From contig OW203770.1 of the NCBI GenBank assembly GCA_934045905.1, positions 434,001 through 498,000 of the forward strand: DNA of 64,000 nucleotides. The letters are read 5' to 3'. The notes below the pieces were generated by a model, which was given only the letters and a program-made list of their open reading frames with translations, was not told where the DNA came from and did no database searches. Made by a program: the position numbers and the translations under genes. Within the stretch, counting starts at the first letter, position 1. Every line of letters begins with the position of its first letter. The DNA comes from Leuctra nigra (taxonomy: Eukaryota; Arthropoda; Insecta; Plecoptera; Leuctridae). Below are positions 25,401-30,482 of the stretch, piece after piece.

Positions 25401-26681
25401 ACTACACTGACTTTTGTAACTTTCTCTTTCTCTCCACCCGAATCACTCACTTTATCTTCTTCCTCCTTCACCACTCTCTCCTCGTCCACTCTCCGCAAAT
25501 GCGCTCGGAACACGGTCATCGGCAGTTTACCATCCTTCTTCGCGGGTTTCGCAGTCATACCTGGCTTGGGTTTAGCGTCAATTCGAGGCGATTCACTTTT
25601 AACACTTTTCACTGCGGTTTTCCCGGTTTTGAAGTCACTTTTCGGAGGAATATTTGGTTTATTGTTGACGTTTATTTTCCAAACGGTCTTCGAATAGTCG
25701 GATTTCGTCGGCGTCTTTGCGTCTTTTACTCCCAACTTCAAATCCTTTCCAACAGTCTGTTTGGAATCCTTTATCTTGGAATCCTTTACATCCTTGTTTG
25801 TTCCAAACTTAGAATCTTTCACCAAAACTTTCAAATCCTTCGCCTTGACTTCTCTCACATCCATCTTGGATTCCTGCTTAAGATCCTTCCCCGCCTGCTT
25901 CGCGTCCCCTGCCTGTTCGAACCTCTCAATGGCGGCCATCACGTGACTCACCCTCCTCACCGTCACCGCCGGCCTGCGCGTGTTGCTGTTCTTCCTGCCG
26001 ACGACCACCCGGGGCGTCGAACCCGTGTCCAACAGGTTGTACTTGCTGGCCAGCGCCTCGACGCGTCGCGTCTTGAAGCTCGGCTTGCGCGGCGTCTTGA
26101 CGGCGTCGTGGCGTCGAGGAGAGTCTTTGACGAGGTCGAGACGCTTGGGAACGTCTTTGACGAGCCCCGGCATGGCCTCCTGACGACGAGAAGCGTCTTT
26201 AACGGCATCCTGAGGTTTAGAAGCGTCTTTAACGATGTCCTGACGCTTGGGAGCGTCTTTAACGAGACCCGGCATGGCGTCACTGACGAGGTCCTGTAGG
26301 AAGCGGTCCCGCGCCGACTTGCTCGGAGATTCTGACTCAACTCTTTCTTCGACCTCCACGCTTCGTAAACGCAGCTGACTTAAACCTTTCGAACTGTCCA
26401 ACGCCTTCTCACTTCGCTCCAGAGTATTATTATACCGCAGTCCTTTACTGACAGCCAGACTGTTTAGAGAATCCTTCACGACATCTTCCTCTACCTTCTC
26501 TTCTCCTTCTCCCTCTAGCTTGTCCTCCACATTGCCCACGCTATCTGCCTGCGGGTGCGCCTGCGCGGTCTCGACTGGGCTTCTCAGCGGCTTCTGCTTG
26601 ACGTAGACTCTGCGGAGTCTGCGCAGCTGTTCCATGAAGGTGACGGTGGTCTTGCTCAGCAGGTCCGCGTCATCGCGCATC
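1197..26681 (-). CDS. Exn: Ephexin-like Rho guanine-nucleotide exchange factor (17 coding exons seen, 3' end outside window)
   Basis: Minus-strand gene read as 17 exons from 26681 down to 1197; the join gives about 1456 residues before the window ends. The DH domain spans about residues 1190-1375 and the PH domain starts near 1390. Ephexin signatures are visible: EPLYQFY, then WCEIPEVINSGVL just before the DH, FLLADICDVI, YCCNQIYLDRTLRRLK, FLMLPMQRITRLPLL, and ECNEGARRMERMEEM at the DH-PH link. The family activates Rho-type GTPases at the membrane, acts downstream of Eph receptors, and at the fly neuromuscular synapse works in homeostatic release. The rest of the PH domain and the usual C-terminal SH3 lie off the left edge. 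Every junction is GT-AG and the phases agree. The upstream 5' UTR exon and promoter were not identified. The family is certain; one-to-one orthology with fly Exn is inferred. Confidence 0.93.
1414..2300 (-). repeat. Degenerate tandem copies of the exon 17 acceptor region
   Basis: The first part of exon 17 and adjacent intron (1414-1500) is repeated at 1650-1742, with the same CATTCCTTCACAACCTG and CTTTTATAGGTAAACAA. The block TCAAATATTTG-CCGA-AAGTGTCTGGAAAT recurs at about 1580 and 2208. This looks like two or three decayed units. Confidence 0.8.
2388..2582. repeat. Dispersed repeat, second copy at 58308-58502
   Basis: The two copies share CTTAAAAT-GCAAGAAAA, CATTTTCAGGC and CAGGAACACA-GAAACATAT in the same order over about 195 bp. 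No termini were identified. Confidence 0.75.
2826..3013 (+). mobile_element. LINE 3' end fragment
   Basis: Matches the 3' end of the LINE fragment at 10328-11420 (ATGCCTTCTTATGTAGTTAT, GTCGCCTTTTTGTATATAAA) and ends in a GATAAA/TTGAAA tail. It lacks the 499-bp pogo-like insert of that copy, so it shows the empty site. Confidence 0.85.
3132..3336 (-). CDS. Exn: Exn exon 16: DH CR3 helix
   Basis: Acceptor gtgtccag|GAAC and donor AACCAG|gtagcc; 205 nt, in at phase 2, out at phase 0. Encodes about residues 1301-1369. LSLHSFLMLPMQRITRLPLL is DH conserved region 3, the long helix that binds the GTPase, with the invariant PMQRITRLPLL core intact. The upstream polypyrimidine/branch region is supplied partly by a TTAA-family MITE that starts about 20 bp from the acceptor. 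Confidence 0.95.
3350..3860. mobile_element. TTAA-family MITE M, copy 1 (truncated)
   Basis: Shares CTGCAAGCGCGAGCGATTTT, GATACGATTGGAGAC, ATAACCCTA-GTTTGTC and CATGTGAACATCC with the intact copies at 28548 and 51083. The left end is degraded beside the exon 16 acceptor. The right end stops within CTAAAACGG where the decayed exon 15 copy begins. Confidence 0.85.
3858..3935 (-). pseudogene. Decayed copy of the 3' end of Exn exon 15
   Basis: Plus-strand CCTCAAGGTCCTATCTAGGTAG-like sequence and CTGGTTGCAGCAGTA match the donor-side end of exon 15 (4084-4160) with several changes. The donor GTAAGT is lost. Confidence 0.8.
4084..4304 (-). CDS. Exn: Exn exon 15: central DH domain
   Basis: Acceptor gttgccag|GTGT and donor CTCAA|gtaagt; 221 nt, in at phase 0, out at phase 2. 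Encodes about residues 1228-1301: VLSKSDARILFGNVAAV, then LEQCWQRSFLLADICDVIF, then YVKYCCNQIYLDRTLRRL. The last stretch is the ephexin form of DH CR2. Fragments of both ends of this exon recur in the flanking introns (3858-3935 and 4811-4840). Confidence 0.95.
4330..4795. repeat. AT-rich tandem hairpin repeat
   Basis: Four to five degenerate units alternate TACAAATTGTTATTAAATTA-TGAGAATTT with its inverse (AAATTAAATAACAATTTGTA). No coding potential. Confidence 0.8.
4811..4840 (-). pseudogene. Copy of the exon 15 acceptor boundary
   Basis: TTTTAGACAACACCTGGCAA repeats the acceptor edge of exon 15 (4291-4313). The minus-strand acceptor gttgccag|GTGTTG is intact, but the copied frame reaches a stop after six codons. 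Confidence 0.8.
5124..5777. mobile_element. hAT-like element A (TCGACATCGAT type)
   Basis: Ends TAGGGTTGGGA and TCCCAACCCTA. Flanking 8-bp target duplication ATCATTTC / ATCATTTT (one mismatch). The subterminal motif TTGACATCGAT is repeated at both ends. No transposase ORF. Confidence 0.9.
6109..6242 (-). CDS. Exn: Exn exon 14: start of the DH domain (CR1)
   Basis: Acceptor gttgtctag|GTTC and donor CTGACC|gtgagt; 134 nt, in at phase 1, out at phase 0. Encodes about residues 1183-1227, SLSSKQKKLQEARFEILASQ followed by ASYVKSLGVLMDHF. This is conserved region 1 of DH domains: the E-S/A-Y-x-x-S-L pattern on the first helix contacts GTPase switch I. The acidic CR1 residue is present (QEARFE). Confidence 0.95.
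6312..6940. mobile_element. hAT-like element B (GGGTACCCG type)
   Basis: Ends TAGGGATGTCGGCGGGT and ACCCGCCGACATCCCTA; perfect 8-bp duplication CTAGCGAC. TACCCG/CGGGTA motifs cluster near both ends. It lies 70 bp from exon 14 and carries no transposase. Confidence 0.95.
7421..7583. mobile_element. Short palindromic MITE, PIF/Harbinger-like
   Basis: Inverted ends CCGGTTTTTGTACCTCTTGC and GCAAGAGGTACAAAAACTGG, followed by CCCTAA on the right. The left flank lacks a clean 3-bp duplication. The GGGCC-GT start resembles Harbinger termini. Confidence 0.65.
7920..8064 (-). CDS. Exn: Exn exon 13: pre-DH segment, with alternative upstream acceptors
   Basis: Acceptor ttgttcag|CGCG (8064) and donor CCTCG|gtacgt; 145 nt, in at phase 0, out at phase 1. 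Encodes about residues 1135-1183: RDLGYDETDSDGVSDLNVRP, then LWCEIPEVINSGVL, the conserved ephexin lead-in to the DH domain. Acceptor plus exon are tandemly copied upstream, and the frame is open through all copies. Acceptors at 8196 or 8328 would add 44 or 88 residues. Confidence 0.9.
7961..8344 (-). repeat. 132-bp tandem triplication of acceptor plus exon 13
   Basis: Three near-identical copies (starts 7961, 8093, 8225; step 132 bp) each hold the pyrimidine tract, the acceptor ttgttcag and most of exon 13. The unit length is a multiple of three, and the minus-strand frame is open through all copies. The former intron part reads as coding (TLLTECHVVVQ). Confidence 0.95.
8560..8890. repeat. 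AAGATTTCC-type simple repeat
   Basis: An irregular repeat of (A)AGATTTCCAA over about 330 bp. The short open frames rich in K, F, S and P come from the repeat and are not genes. Confidence 0.9.
9038..9594. mobile_element. hAT-like element C (CCGGGTA type)
   Basis: Ends TAGAGGTC and GACCTCTA; perfect 8-bp duplication ATTGTAAC. Dense GGGTACCCGGGTA subterminal arrays on both sides. Its right end is 26 bp from the exon 12 donor. Confidence 0.95.
9620..9726 (-). CDS. Exn: Exn exon 12: conserved EPLYQFY segment
   Basis: Acceptor ggtctag|ACTC and donor GTGGAG|gtgaga; 107 nt, in at phase 1, out at phase 0. Encodes about residues 1099-1134: a Ser-rich stretch (SSQSSPPESSASSSGSEQ), then RFIDEPLYQFYAASVVE. 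The EPLYQxY motif is characteristic of ephexins just before the DH region. A hAT element ends at 9594, only 26 bp from this exon's donor. Confidence 0.92.
9815..10105. repeat. Dispersed repeat, second copy at 34285-34600
   Basis: Both copies share GTTGGCACGTTGACGGGTCA, ATACAATTTCCCAGGTACCC and CAATGAGATGACATCAC in order over about 290 bp. Confidence 0.85.
10328..11420 (+). mobile_element. 5'-truncated LINE carrying the ORF2 C-terminus, with a nested insertion
   Basis: About 60 codons (SYKSSFAYASAKAYNDVPTK...) resemble the C-terminal tail of CR1/L2-type LINE ORF2. A 3' UTR and a (TTGAAA)n tail follow. The 3' UTR is interrupted by the pogo-like element at 10868-11366. Confidence 0.8.
10868..11366. 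mobile_element. Tc1/mariner-pogo-like non-autonomous element
   Basis: Termini CAGTAAACCCTCGTTATTAC and TTAACAAGGGTTTACTG, flanked by TA on both sides. Pogo/Tigger-type termini typically read CAG-AAACCCTCG. The uninterrupted LINE copy at 2826-3013 gives the empty TA site. Confidence 0.92.
11444..11599 (-). CDS. Exn: Exn exon 11: duplicated SWYA motif
   Basis: Acceptor gatgtcag|GACC and donor TACCAG|gtgggt; 156 nt, phase 1 in and out. Encodes about residues 1047-1099. It contains two related units, SATSWYAECGLFEAKR and LTSSWYADVGLWEEN, separated by about 20 residues. The repeated SWYAxxGLxE suggests an internal duplication of a short functional motif. Confidence 0.88.
11676..11940. repeat. Tandem duplication of about 168 bp in intron
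   Basis: GATTACAT-TAAAAATGTTT ... TACACACTTTTAAAACAA occurs twice in succession with moderate divergence. Confidence 0.75.
12230..12362. mobile_element. hAT-like right end (TTTCGAG type), left end not found
   Basis: Ends ...CTCGCCCAGCCCTA and carries several CTCGAAATTTCGAG motifs, like the subterminal arrays of the other hAT elements. No matching left terminus or target duplication was seen. The flanking 11965-12060 resembles a Harbinger-like fragment. Confidence 0.55.
12561..12694 (-). CDS. Exn: Exn exon 10: Asn/Thr-rich run ending in an SH3-ligand-like motif
   Basis: Acceptor tctccag|AACG and donor CTCCTG|gtgagt; 134 nt, in at phase 2, out at phase 1. Encodes about residues 1002-1047: a simple Asn/Thr/Asp-rich run (the DNA is an AACGAC-like repeat), then RRNSSVRPTSPPPLPPG. 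RPTSPPPLPP looks like a class I SH3 ligand. In vertebrate ephexins a proline-rich region can contact the protein's own SH3; that role here is an inference. Confidence 0.82.
13225..13465 (-). CDS. Exn: Exn exon 9
   Basis: Acceptor gtttcag|ACGG and donor CTCCAA|gtaaat; 241 nt, in at phase 1, out at phase 2. Encodes about residues 922-1002. The first half has three imperfect repeats of the QPLxS(A/T)xK type (QPLDSTTQ, QPLESAKQ, QPLEATKQ). The second half is basic and serine-rich (GRKYWSLRKFRRSRSQQMSS), then STFYLTETLDLDS. Confidence 0.85.
13962..14109 (-). CDS. Exn: Exn exon 8: proline-rich then basic segment
   Basis: Acceptor gtacag|TACA and donor CAGAG|gtgggc; 148 nt, in at phase 0, out at phase 1. 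Encodes about residues 873-922: NGRLPQPPPAQNIYAISK, then a basic helix-like stretch KLMQLRKSLSRIRVKRTSSE. The acceptor is preceded directly by a (GT)13 dinucleotide tract instead of an ordinary pyrimidine tract, which may make inclusion variable. Confidence 0.87.
14114..14139. repeat. (AC)13 microsatellite at the exon 8 acceptor
   Basis: A perfect AC run on the plus strand is read as GU repeats in the Exn pre-mRNA. It ends four bases before the acceptor. Confidence 0.98.
14552..14953. mobile_element. TTAA-family palindromic MITE N, copy 1
   Basis: Starts TTAAGACGGCTGCGTAGTGA and ends CACTACCAAGCCCTCTTAA. The two arms (for example TTTGGAATAAGTTATTAGTT and AACTAATAACTTATTCCAAA) make it a near-complete hairpin. 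Related copies are at 42809 and 50814. Confidence 0.9.
15117..15229 (-). CDS. Exn: Exn exon 7: acidic YEV-containing segment
   Basis: Acceptor ccctcag|GCTC and donor CAGCCG|gtgagt; 113 nt, in at phase 1, out at phase 0. Encodes about residues 835-872: HHYEVLYEVSEPRDIELPFD followed by DFDSSEDENAQP. Two tyrosines sit in a YEVLYEV repeat within an acidic context. Confidence 0.88.
15768..16279. mobile_element. hAT-like element E (TATTCGAA type)
   Basis: Ends TAGGGGTGTGCGAATA and TATTCACACACCTCTA; duplication ATTTTTAT / ATTTTCAT (7 of 8). TTCGAATA motifs are arrayed at both ends. Confidence 0.92.
16445..16609 (-). CDS. Exn: Exn exon 6: first exon shared by both predicted isoforms
   Basis: Acceptor attgcag|TGTA; donor GGAAG|gttcgt, the least canonical donor in the set. 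165 nt, phase 1 in and out. Encodes about residues 780-835 (VYVTSSSAVYFTEEATTNE, later LRAIIYDDDGG and EVTFFLEKEG). The reading frame stays open past the donor for a while, so a longer exon is possible, but only this donor restores phase with exon 7. Confidence 0.8.
17031..17239. mobile_element. TA-flanked MITE, copy 1
   Basis: Termini CACTCGGCCAAACAAAACTT and AAGTTTTGTTCGGCC. About 95% identical to the copy at 53320-53530, whose ends are better preserved. Confidence 0.9.
17689..17791 (-). CDS. Exn: Alternative first coding exon of the short Exn isoform
   Basis: An ATG at 17789-17791 opens 34 codons (MNGSFLSRSSLSNGSRSSNE, then SNYYRRPRPHCAEQ) to donor GCAAG|gtgcgt, leaving in phase 1, exactly as exon 5 does. 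It can therefore replace exons 1-5 and join exon 6 in frame. The short form would have 710 full codons within the window. The upstream sequence is open in the same frame for a short distance, so an internal cassette exon cannot be excluded. The absence of an obvious acceptor and the promoter-like motifs further upstream favour a separate start. Confidence 0.7.
17792..18300 (-). promoter_or_regulatory. Putative promoter region of the short Exn isoform
   Basis: The sequence upstream of the ATG at 17791 holds a full CRE palindrome TGACGTCA (18266-18273), an E-box CACGTG (18280-18285) and a second GACGTCA half-overlap at 18296-18302. All lie within a GC-richer island in otherwise AT-rich intron. 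No clear TATA box was seen. The role as promoter is inferred from position and motifs only. Confidence 0.4.
18301..19069. other. Intron/upstream region with a small tandem repeat
   Basis: GATGGTAGATGGCG-AGGTGTGCGGTT occurs twice around 18470-18545. Otherwise I see nothing supportable. Confidence 0.5.
19070..19179 (-). CDS. Exn: Exn exon 5: basic RS-like segment
   Basis: Acceptor attgcag|AGTG and donor CTTCCG|gtaagt; 110 nt, in at phase 2, out at phase 1. Encodes about residues 743-780, strongly basic and rich in Arg, Ser, Pro and Trp (ARSPSWSQRVRRQWSSRSPR). Other frames are also open over this length, so the assignment rests on the phase match with exons 4 and 6. Confidence 0.78.
19473..20158. 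mobile_element. Long foldback element in Exn intron
   Basis: Termini TAGTCCAGTAATTT and AAATTACTGGGCTA, with long inverted arms (ATCCTCCCGAATCCGAGTGC against GCACTCGGATTCGGGAGGAT). Possible 3-bp TTA duplication. No ORF. Confidence 0.85.
20246..20348 (-). CDS. Exn: Exn exon 4
   Basis: Acceptor gtgacag|GATC (exon start 20348) and donor CACGT|gtaagt; 103 nt. Encodes about residues 709-743 (GSGSDVNYHQPRSDTSDEW, then VDLELSDTEVRRPNH). Enters in phase 1 and leaves in phase 2, matching its neighbours. The acceptor with the first bases of the exon is copied three more times immediately upstream in 55-bp steps (see the separate repeat entry), so the exact 3' splice site used here is uncertain. Confidence 0.87.
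20333..20520 (-). repeat. 55-bp tandem repeat carrying the exon 4 acceptor, four copies
   Basis: The core GAACCAGATCCTGTCAC recurs at 55-bp spacing (accag at 20341, 20396, 20451, 20506). Each copy includes the acceptor (minus gtgacag|GATC) and about 20 nt of exon 4, followed by the palindrome-like ATGTTATAACAT. Confidence 0.95.
20588..21135. mobile_element. MITE with AGGTCTGTTCG termini
   Basis: Termini AGGTCTGTTCGTTTTGCTTA and TAAGCAAAACGAACAGACCT, flanked by AAT on both sides. The copies of AACGAACGGATTTGCA-like motifs inside suggest subterminal repeats. No ORF. Confidence 0.85.
21137..21493 (+). mobile_element. LINE 3' fragment (ORF2 C-terminus), RTE-like
   Basis: An open frame of about 97 codons carries RLRWFGHMKRMGTDRVPRRV and GRPRDRWIGLIKEDVLERGG, the usual C-terminal tail of insect RTE-type reverse transcriptase ORFs. 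A very short 3' UTR ends in a GATTATTATT tail. The gene is 5'-truncated at the junction with the MITE at 20588-21135, so it is not functional. Confidence 0.85.
21918..22092 (-). CDS. Exn: Exn exon 3: tyrosine-rich linker
   Basis: Acceptor tgtacag|GAGG and donor CACAG|gtcagc; 175 nt, in at phase 0, out at phase 1. Encodes about residues 651-709, including SYDGSLRGYEYVGSDRNIYA and CYESISLYASDAV. It has seven tyrosines in 59 residues and no known domain. Base composition is clearly GC-richer than the flanking introns, as for the other exons. Confidence 0.88.
22461..22776. mobile_element. TA-flanked MITE
   Basis: Termini AAGTTCGTTCACGTTAAGAA and TTCTAATTGTGAACGAACTT, with TA on both sides. No ORF. 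A partial Harbinger-like end (GGCCGGATTTTCAATACTCT) precedes it at 22319. Confidence 0.85.
23309..23532 (-). CDS. Exn: Exn exon 2: acidic, tyrosine-containing linker
   Basis: Acceptor cttccag|CTTG and donor GACAAG|gtatta give a 224-nt exon that enters in phase 1 and leaves in phase 0. It encodes about residues 576-650. The first half has a duplicated unit, KGRLPDVP then KGKLPDVP. The second half is acidic with several tyrosines (GTYDDIHPP, EHYSSLDNIYDDVG). The YDDI/IYDDV sequences resemble tyrosine-phosphorylation or SH2-binding contexts, which is an inference from composition only. A hAT element (23600-24293) lies 68 bp upstream of this exon. Confidence 0.85.
23600..24293. mobile_element. 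hAT-like element F (ATCGAT/ATATCGA type)
   Basis: Ends TAGGGATGGAG and CTCCATCCCTA; perfect 8-bp duplication CTTCGTAC. Both halves are long arrays of TATCGATATATCGA-like motifs. It is inserted in another repeat (GCGTTGATGAGCGAGC) and lies 68 bp upstream of exon 2. Confidence 0.96.
24433..24945. mobile_element. TTAA-family MITE M, copy 2
   Basis: Begins TTAAGGTGATACTAGCGCTC and keeps the internal inverted repeat AAACTTAGGGTTATCAC / ATAGCCCTAAGTTTGTC. The right end is worn down to TGCCTGCAACAATC, about ten bases from the exon 1 donor. Confidence 0.88.
24955..26681 (-). CDS. Exn: Exn exon 1: long disordered N-terminal region (residues 1-576)
   Basis: The ORF starts at the ATG at 26678-26680 and ends at donor AGAG|gtgagc (exon end 24955, phase 1). 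About 575 residues, strongly charged and low in complexity. A first block (about residues 130-200) repeats short units of the form VKDxxKRxD with MPGLVKD; a second (about 275-340) repeats KDSK/KDLK; a third (about 430-500) repeats KKDL-S-V and VPKG-E-TKDS. No enzyme domain is visible. Near the end, DDDYEIVEAGTQEI and a short hydrophobic stretch SFLWGLVQHS stand out. A good acceptor (gttgcag|G) precedes the ATG by one base, so an upstream exon, probably 5' UTR, is likely. This N-terminus is much longer than in vertebrate ephexins. Linkage to the DH gene rests on splice phase and needs cDNA support. Confidence 0.8.
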
Positions 26682-26683
26682 CT

Positions 26684-26797
26684 GCAACGCGATCTGTTGG
26701 ATAGAAGAAGACACTCATTAGTGTGACGGCATTACACATGCAGCGCGATCTGTTGGAGAGAAGAGGAGTTACTCATTCGTTTCACGTCATTAAGCAT
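26684..26797 (-). repeat. 56-bp tandem duplication upstream of exon 1 acceptor
   Basis: Copies at 26684 and 26740 share GC-RCGCGATCTGTTGGA-AGAAGA and CTCATT...ACG-CATTA. Only the inner copy keeps the AG acceptor. Confidence 0.85.
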
Positions 26798-28040
26798 GTA
26801 TTTCTGGATTATGGACTTGTAGGAAGCCCAAAGTCTTCGCATGTTATTGAAAACCATACCTCGATTGATGGAAAACATTAAATTTATATTATTGGGTCCT
26901 ATAGAGTATCCATAACGGCTTTTTAAGTGCATAGTGCAAGCGATCAATTTTTGGAGATTGTGTTTGTTAGTGATGAGGGTGGAATCTGCCCTTAGATTTC
27001 ACTAACATAAATCATTCTCGGACAGTATCCTCCACTAAATAGTGAAAAAAAATTAAATTACAACATATAAAAATCAAAAATATATATTTTACGATTTTAC
27101 TCTTTCTGACGTTCGGTTCTTACAAATTAGTATGTGATAAACTATGAACATTAAAAGTTGATAGGACTGGATTGCTTTGGCAACAACCATTGAGATTCCT
27201 TCTGGTTTAGCAGCGTATTGAAAAACTGGGGTATCATTCCTGTACGTTTTTAGTCTCGTAAATTTTGTTTACTCCAATGTTATCGTCCATAACAACGGTT
27301 GCTACTGTCTTAAAATGTACTATTAATTTGTTTACTATTTGTTAAATTGTAACAATTTTATTTTATCTGCTCGACAGAGGAATAAAGTGTATAAAAAGGC
27401 AACACTTGCCAACTGTATACCCATTGCTCTAACAACAGTCTAGTGCTCACTAGCCGCTATCTCCGTCCAATAACTATTGTTCCTGAATACCTGGAGCTGT
27501 TGATAATGGTTTACATAACACTGATAACAATGTGATGTGATTAGTTGATTCCTACTTCATTTGATAAGATATACGTCACCATTATGACCTCACAGATGTA
27601 TGAACACTTAGACAAGAATGCAGCAGATAGTTTAGTCGGTGTGTCGACATCATTGATGATTTGTTACTGAAGCAGAATTACAAAATAGACGATCTATTGA
27701 AATAACTTATTTTATATGATTGGGATATTTCGTTGTGATATTTTTTATTTTATTATATAATATTGATTTTTGTCAACATCGTTTCGTTTTTAATTTTAAA
27801 ATCTTCTTCAGGACAATAAATTATCAAATTTCCATAAAAAAACAAGGTGAGTAAGATTTTAAAATGAATATCGAAGCTGTTCACAAAAATAATATAATAT
27901 AAAATAAAAAAATAAAAAATCATGTCGAAATAATATCAACAGTAGTAAATGTTCATACGAAATAACGTCTTTCAATTATGGATCGTCTATTTTGATGTTC
28001 ATATAAAAACAGTCATGAAACGTTACAAACAAGTATAACT
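26798..28040. other. Upstream region without recognised features
   Basis: AT-rich sequence with no supportable exon, repeat terminus or RNA gene. It may contain the 5' UTR intron of Exn. Confidence 0.5.
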
Positions 28041-28049
28041 TATTTCGCA

Positions 28050-28265
28050 ATGGTTTTAGTTAACGTCGCACTGTTCTGCAGCTAGGCTAATGGTGACGGA
28101 TGAATGATTATGATGATGATTGGGAGATGATGGTGAGGAACATGTACGCTGATAGACGGTGGGAAGGAGTCGGTCGTGGCCTATTAGTAGGGAACCTTCC
28201 CGGCATTTGCCTGTCGACTGAGGAAAACCGTCGATGGAATCGAACCGCGACGTCCAAAGTGCAAT
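28050..28265 (-). mobile_element. tRNA-derived SINE-like repeat, copy 1
   Basis: GTCGCACTGTTCTGCAGC, GATGATTGGGAGATGATGGT and GGTCGTGGCCTATTAGTAGG recur at 35995, 54905, 58520 and 62095. On the minus strand the right end holds a B-box-like GGTTCGATTCC, which suggests a pol III head. No clear A box was found. Confidence 0.55.
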
Positions 28266-28547
28266 TCCAGAGACGCCTTTGAAATACATAAAGAAAGTAA
28301 TACATTGGTCTAGAATGCATAAATAAAGTTAGAGAATAAAAGCAAAAGATACGCACCATTCTGTCCACTAATTCTCAATTTCACGCATATTATGAAGAAA
28401 GAAATATCATCTTTCACTTGTCTAACACTTATTGTCATGATTCTAGAGAACAGAGAAACCCAGATAATGTGTAGTAATTAATTTCAAATTGTCCGCGGTA
28501 TCCATGACATTTGAAGTGTTGTACAGGGAAAGAAAGCTATAAGTCCA

Positions 28548-29082
28548 TTAAGGTGCTGCAAGCGCGAGCGATTTTTCTGCTTTTTGTAGACACTTTTTGC
28601 GATACGATTGGAGACGAAATGGGTAGACCGAATTATTTGAAATTTTAATCGTGATTAGATAAAAGACAAACTTAGGGTTATCCCTTGGTACATTTTTAAT
28701 TTTGTTTCGTTAATTAGTAATAATTAGTGGATTTTTGGTGAAAAATTAGCTATTTTCTCGTCTCACTGGGCGCCGTGTAAAATTAAATTTGAAAAATGTG
28801 CCAAGTGATAACCCTAAGTTTGTCTTTCATCTAATCATGATTAAAATTTGAGATCAATTGGTTAACGGGTTTGGTCTCCAATCGTATCGCAAATTTCATT
28901 GTTTTGCGCGGTTTTGTTGAATAAACGGCGCCTAATTAACGATGCAATAAGCAAAAATTAAAAAGTGCTACTAATATACAATCAGACTGATCATGTGAAC
29001 ATCCTGTAAAAGTTACACTCACTTATGAAACAATTTTTCTCTCTCAATTATCTAAAACGGCCGAGCGCTAGTACCACCTTAA
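28548..29082. mobile_element. TTAA-family MITE M, copy 3 (intact)
   Basis: Starts TTAAGGTGCTGCAAGCGCGA and ends CGCTAGTACCACCTTAA, 535 bp in all. The internal inverted repeat AACTTAGGGTTATCCCTTGG / CCAAGTGATAACCCTAAGTT is well kept. No ORF. Confidence 0.93.
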
Positions 29083-29464
29083 AAAAATAGTTTAATGTGT
29101 AATCTTGCAGTGATTTTTATAAGGTTTCAGAACATACCCTCGGTTTTTAGATAATATTGTCACAAAGTGTTGAAAAACGCAATTGAAATATCGCTCTGTA
29201 TGGAAGATAGATATAACTTCGTTTATCTCAGTTTCATCCGAATGTGACTCATAGCGTTCTTCCCCTGTAGACGCTTCATTTGAAAGCTTGTGATTTATCC
29301 GAGGAGAATGCAGTTGGTTCCACTCCACTGGAGATGAAGATGATTTACTTCCAGAGATCTGCTCCAGTTGCGAGGCTGCGCGTGTCCAATCGGCCCAGAC
29401 GTGACCTCACAAGCAGAAGGACAGGTGTCCACAATCGAGTTTAGAATCACAATCAGACTCTGTC

Positions 29465-30420
29465 AATTGTCATTTGACTGATGTCAACAAATGCAGTTAT
29501 ATTGAAGTATTCTCTTACACAATGACTCTTGTCTAGTGATGGCAATTTTCTGAATTTTTTTTTTTTTGAAAATTTTCATGAAAATTTTTATAAAAATTTT
29601 TAATGCGTTGAAAATGTTTTAAATTACTTTTTTTATTGCTTTATTTCACACAATTGTTAATAATATATCTGAAAAAACCGTAAAATCAAAATCAAAATGA
29701 AAGTCAAATATAAGCCCAAATCTCAGTTTTTCTTCATTGTAATTTTGGCCAGACTGTAATTTCTACATAGGCGGGAAATTTGAATGCTGTATTAATGATC
29801 ATTTTGCACATTTACCACTCAGACAACAACACGCATCATAATAGAGTTCAGTATGCATCCCAAGTATGCCCATACATTTATTAAATCAAATATAATTGAT
29901 TTAAACTTTTCAAAAAATTTAATTTTTTTCAATAGTCATTGAAAATTTTCTGAAAATTTTCATTTTTCTGAAAATTTTCAAATGAAAATTTTCAATGGGC
30001 CATCACTACTCATGTCACCATTACAAATATGATTGGATGAGGACAGAAATACTGCTTTATCAGTTCACCTCAAGAATCATTGAAATGGACTACAGGCCTT
30101 CTACCTCGGAGGTACAGAAATATGCTATAGATATCACTGGGTGTATAACATGTGAAAACAGTTTTCGTTTTTTGTTTAAACAACTTTGGACAGAGTTTAA
30201 CCAAAGGAGAATACCTAAACAGTATAATTTCAATTGCAAACATTTTTCAGTGACTTGGAATTGTAAAGAATGGAAATTGACCAATAATTCAGATATTAGT
30301 AAAGTTGGTCCACAAAACTGCACGATTTTATCTTTCAACACGATACCGTGGGCCACAGCAGACGATGCCGCAAACGTCAAGTAGCAGAAATAACGTAACA
30401 TTATTCACAGTTAGAAGATA
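29465..30420. repeat. Dispersed repeat T, interrupted by a hAT element
   Basis: TTTGACTGATGTCAACAAAT and TATTGAAGTATTCTCTTACA, then after the insert CATGTCACCATTAC and GGATGA-GACAGA. Related copies are at 51935-53235 and, inverted, at 33290-33470. The short open frame at 29995-30384 has no recognisable protein. Confidence 0.75.
29534..30008. mobile_element. hAT-like element G (TGAAAATTTTCA type)
   Basis: Ends TAGTGATGGC and GCCATCACTA; duplication CTCTTGTC / CTCATGTC (7 of 8). GAAAATTTTC arrays at both ends. The inverted copy of repeat T at 33290-33470 shows the empty site. Confidence 0.9.
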
Positions 30421-30482
30421 AGAATAGAACAAAAAGGGAATGTGCAAGATTGTTTGAAAATGTTCATGAATTCACGAAACAG

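Noticed and set aside
25110..26299. Plus-strand open frames of 195 and 266 codons opposite Exn exon 1
   Set aside because: They are shadows of the biased codon content of exon 1 on the other strand; composition (runs of F, S, L, R) fits an antisense artefact.
29340..29460. Possible 5' UTR exon of Exn on the minus strand with donor CTGGAA|gtaaat
   Set aside because: Only one weak donor and modest GC content; nothing links it to exon 1.
29995..30384. 129-codon open frame
   Set aside because: It lies in dispersed repeat T and later repeat sequence also seen near 41150 and 53840, with no protein similarity or constraint visible.
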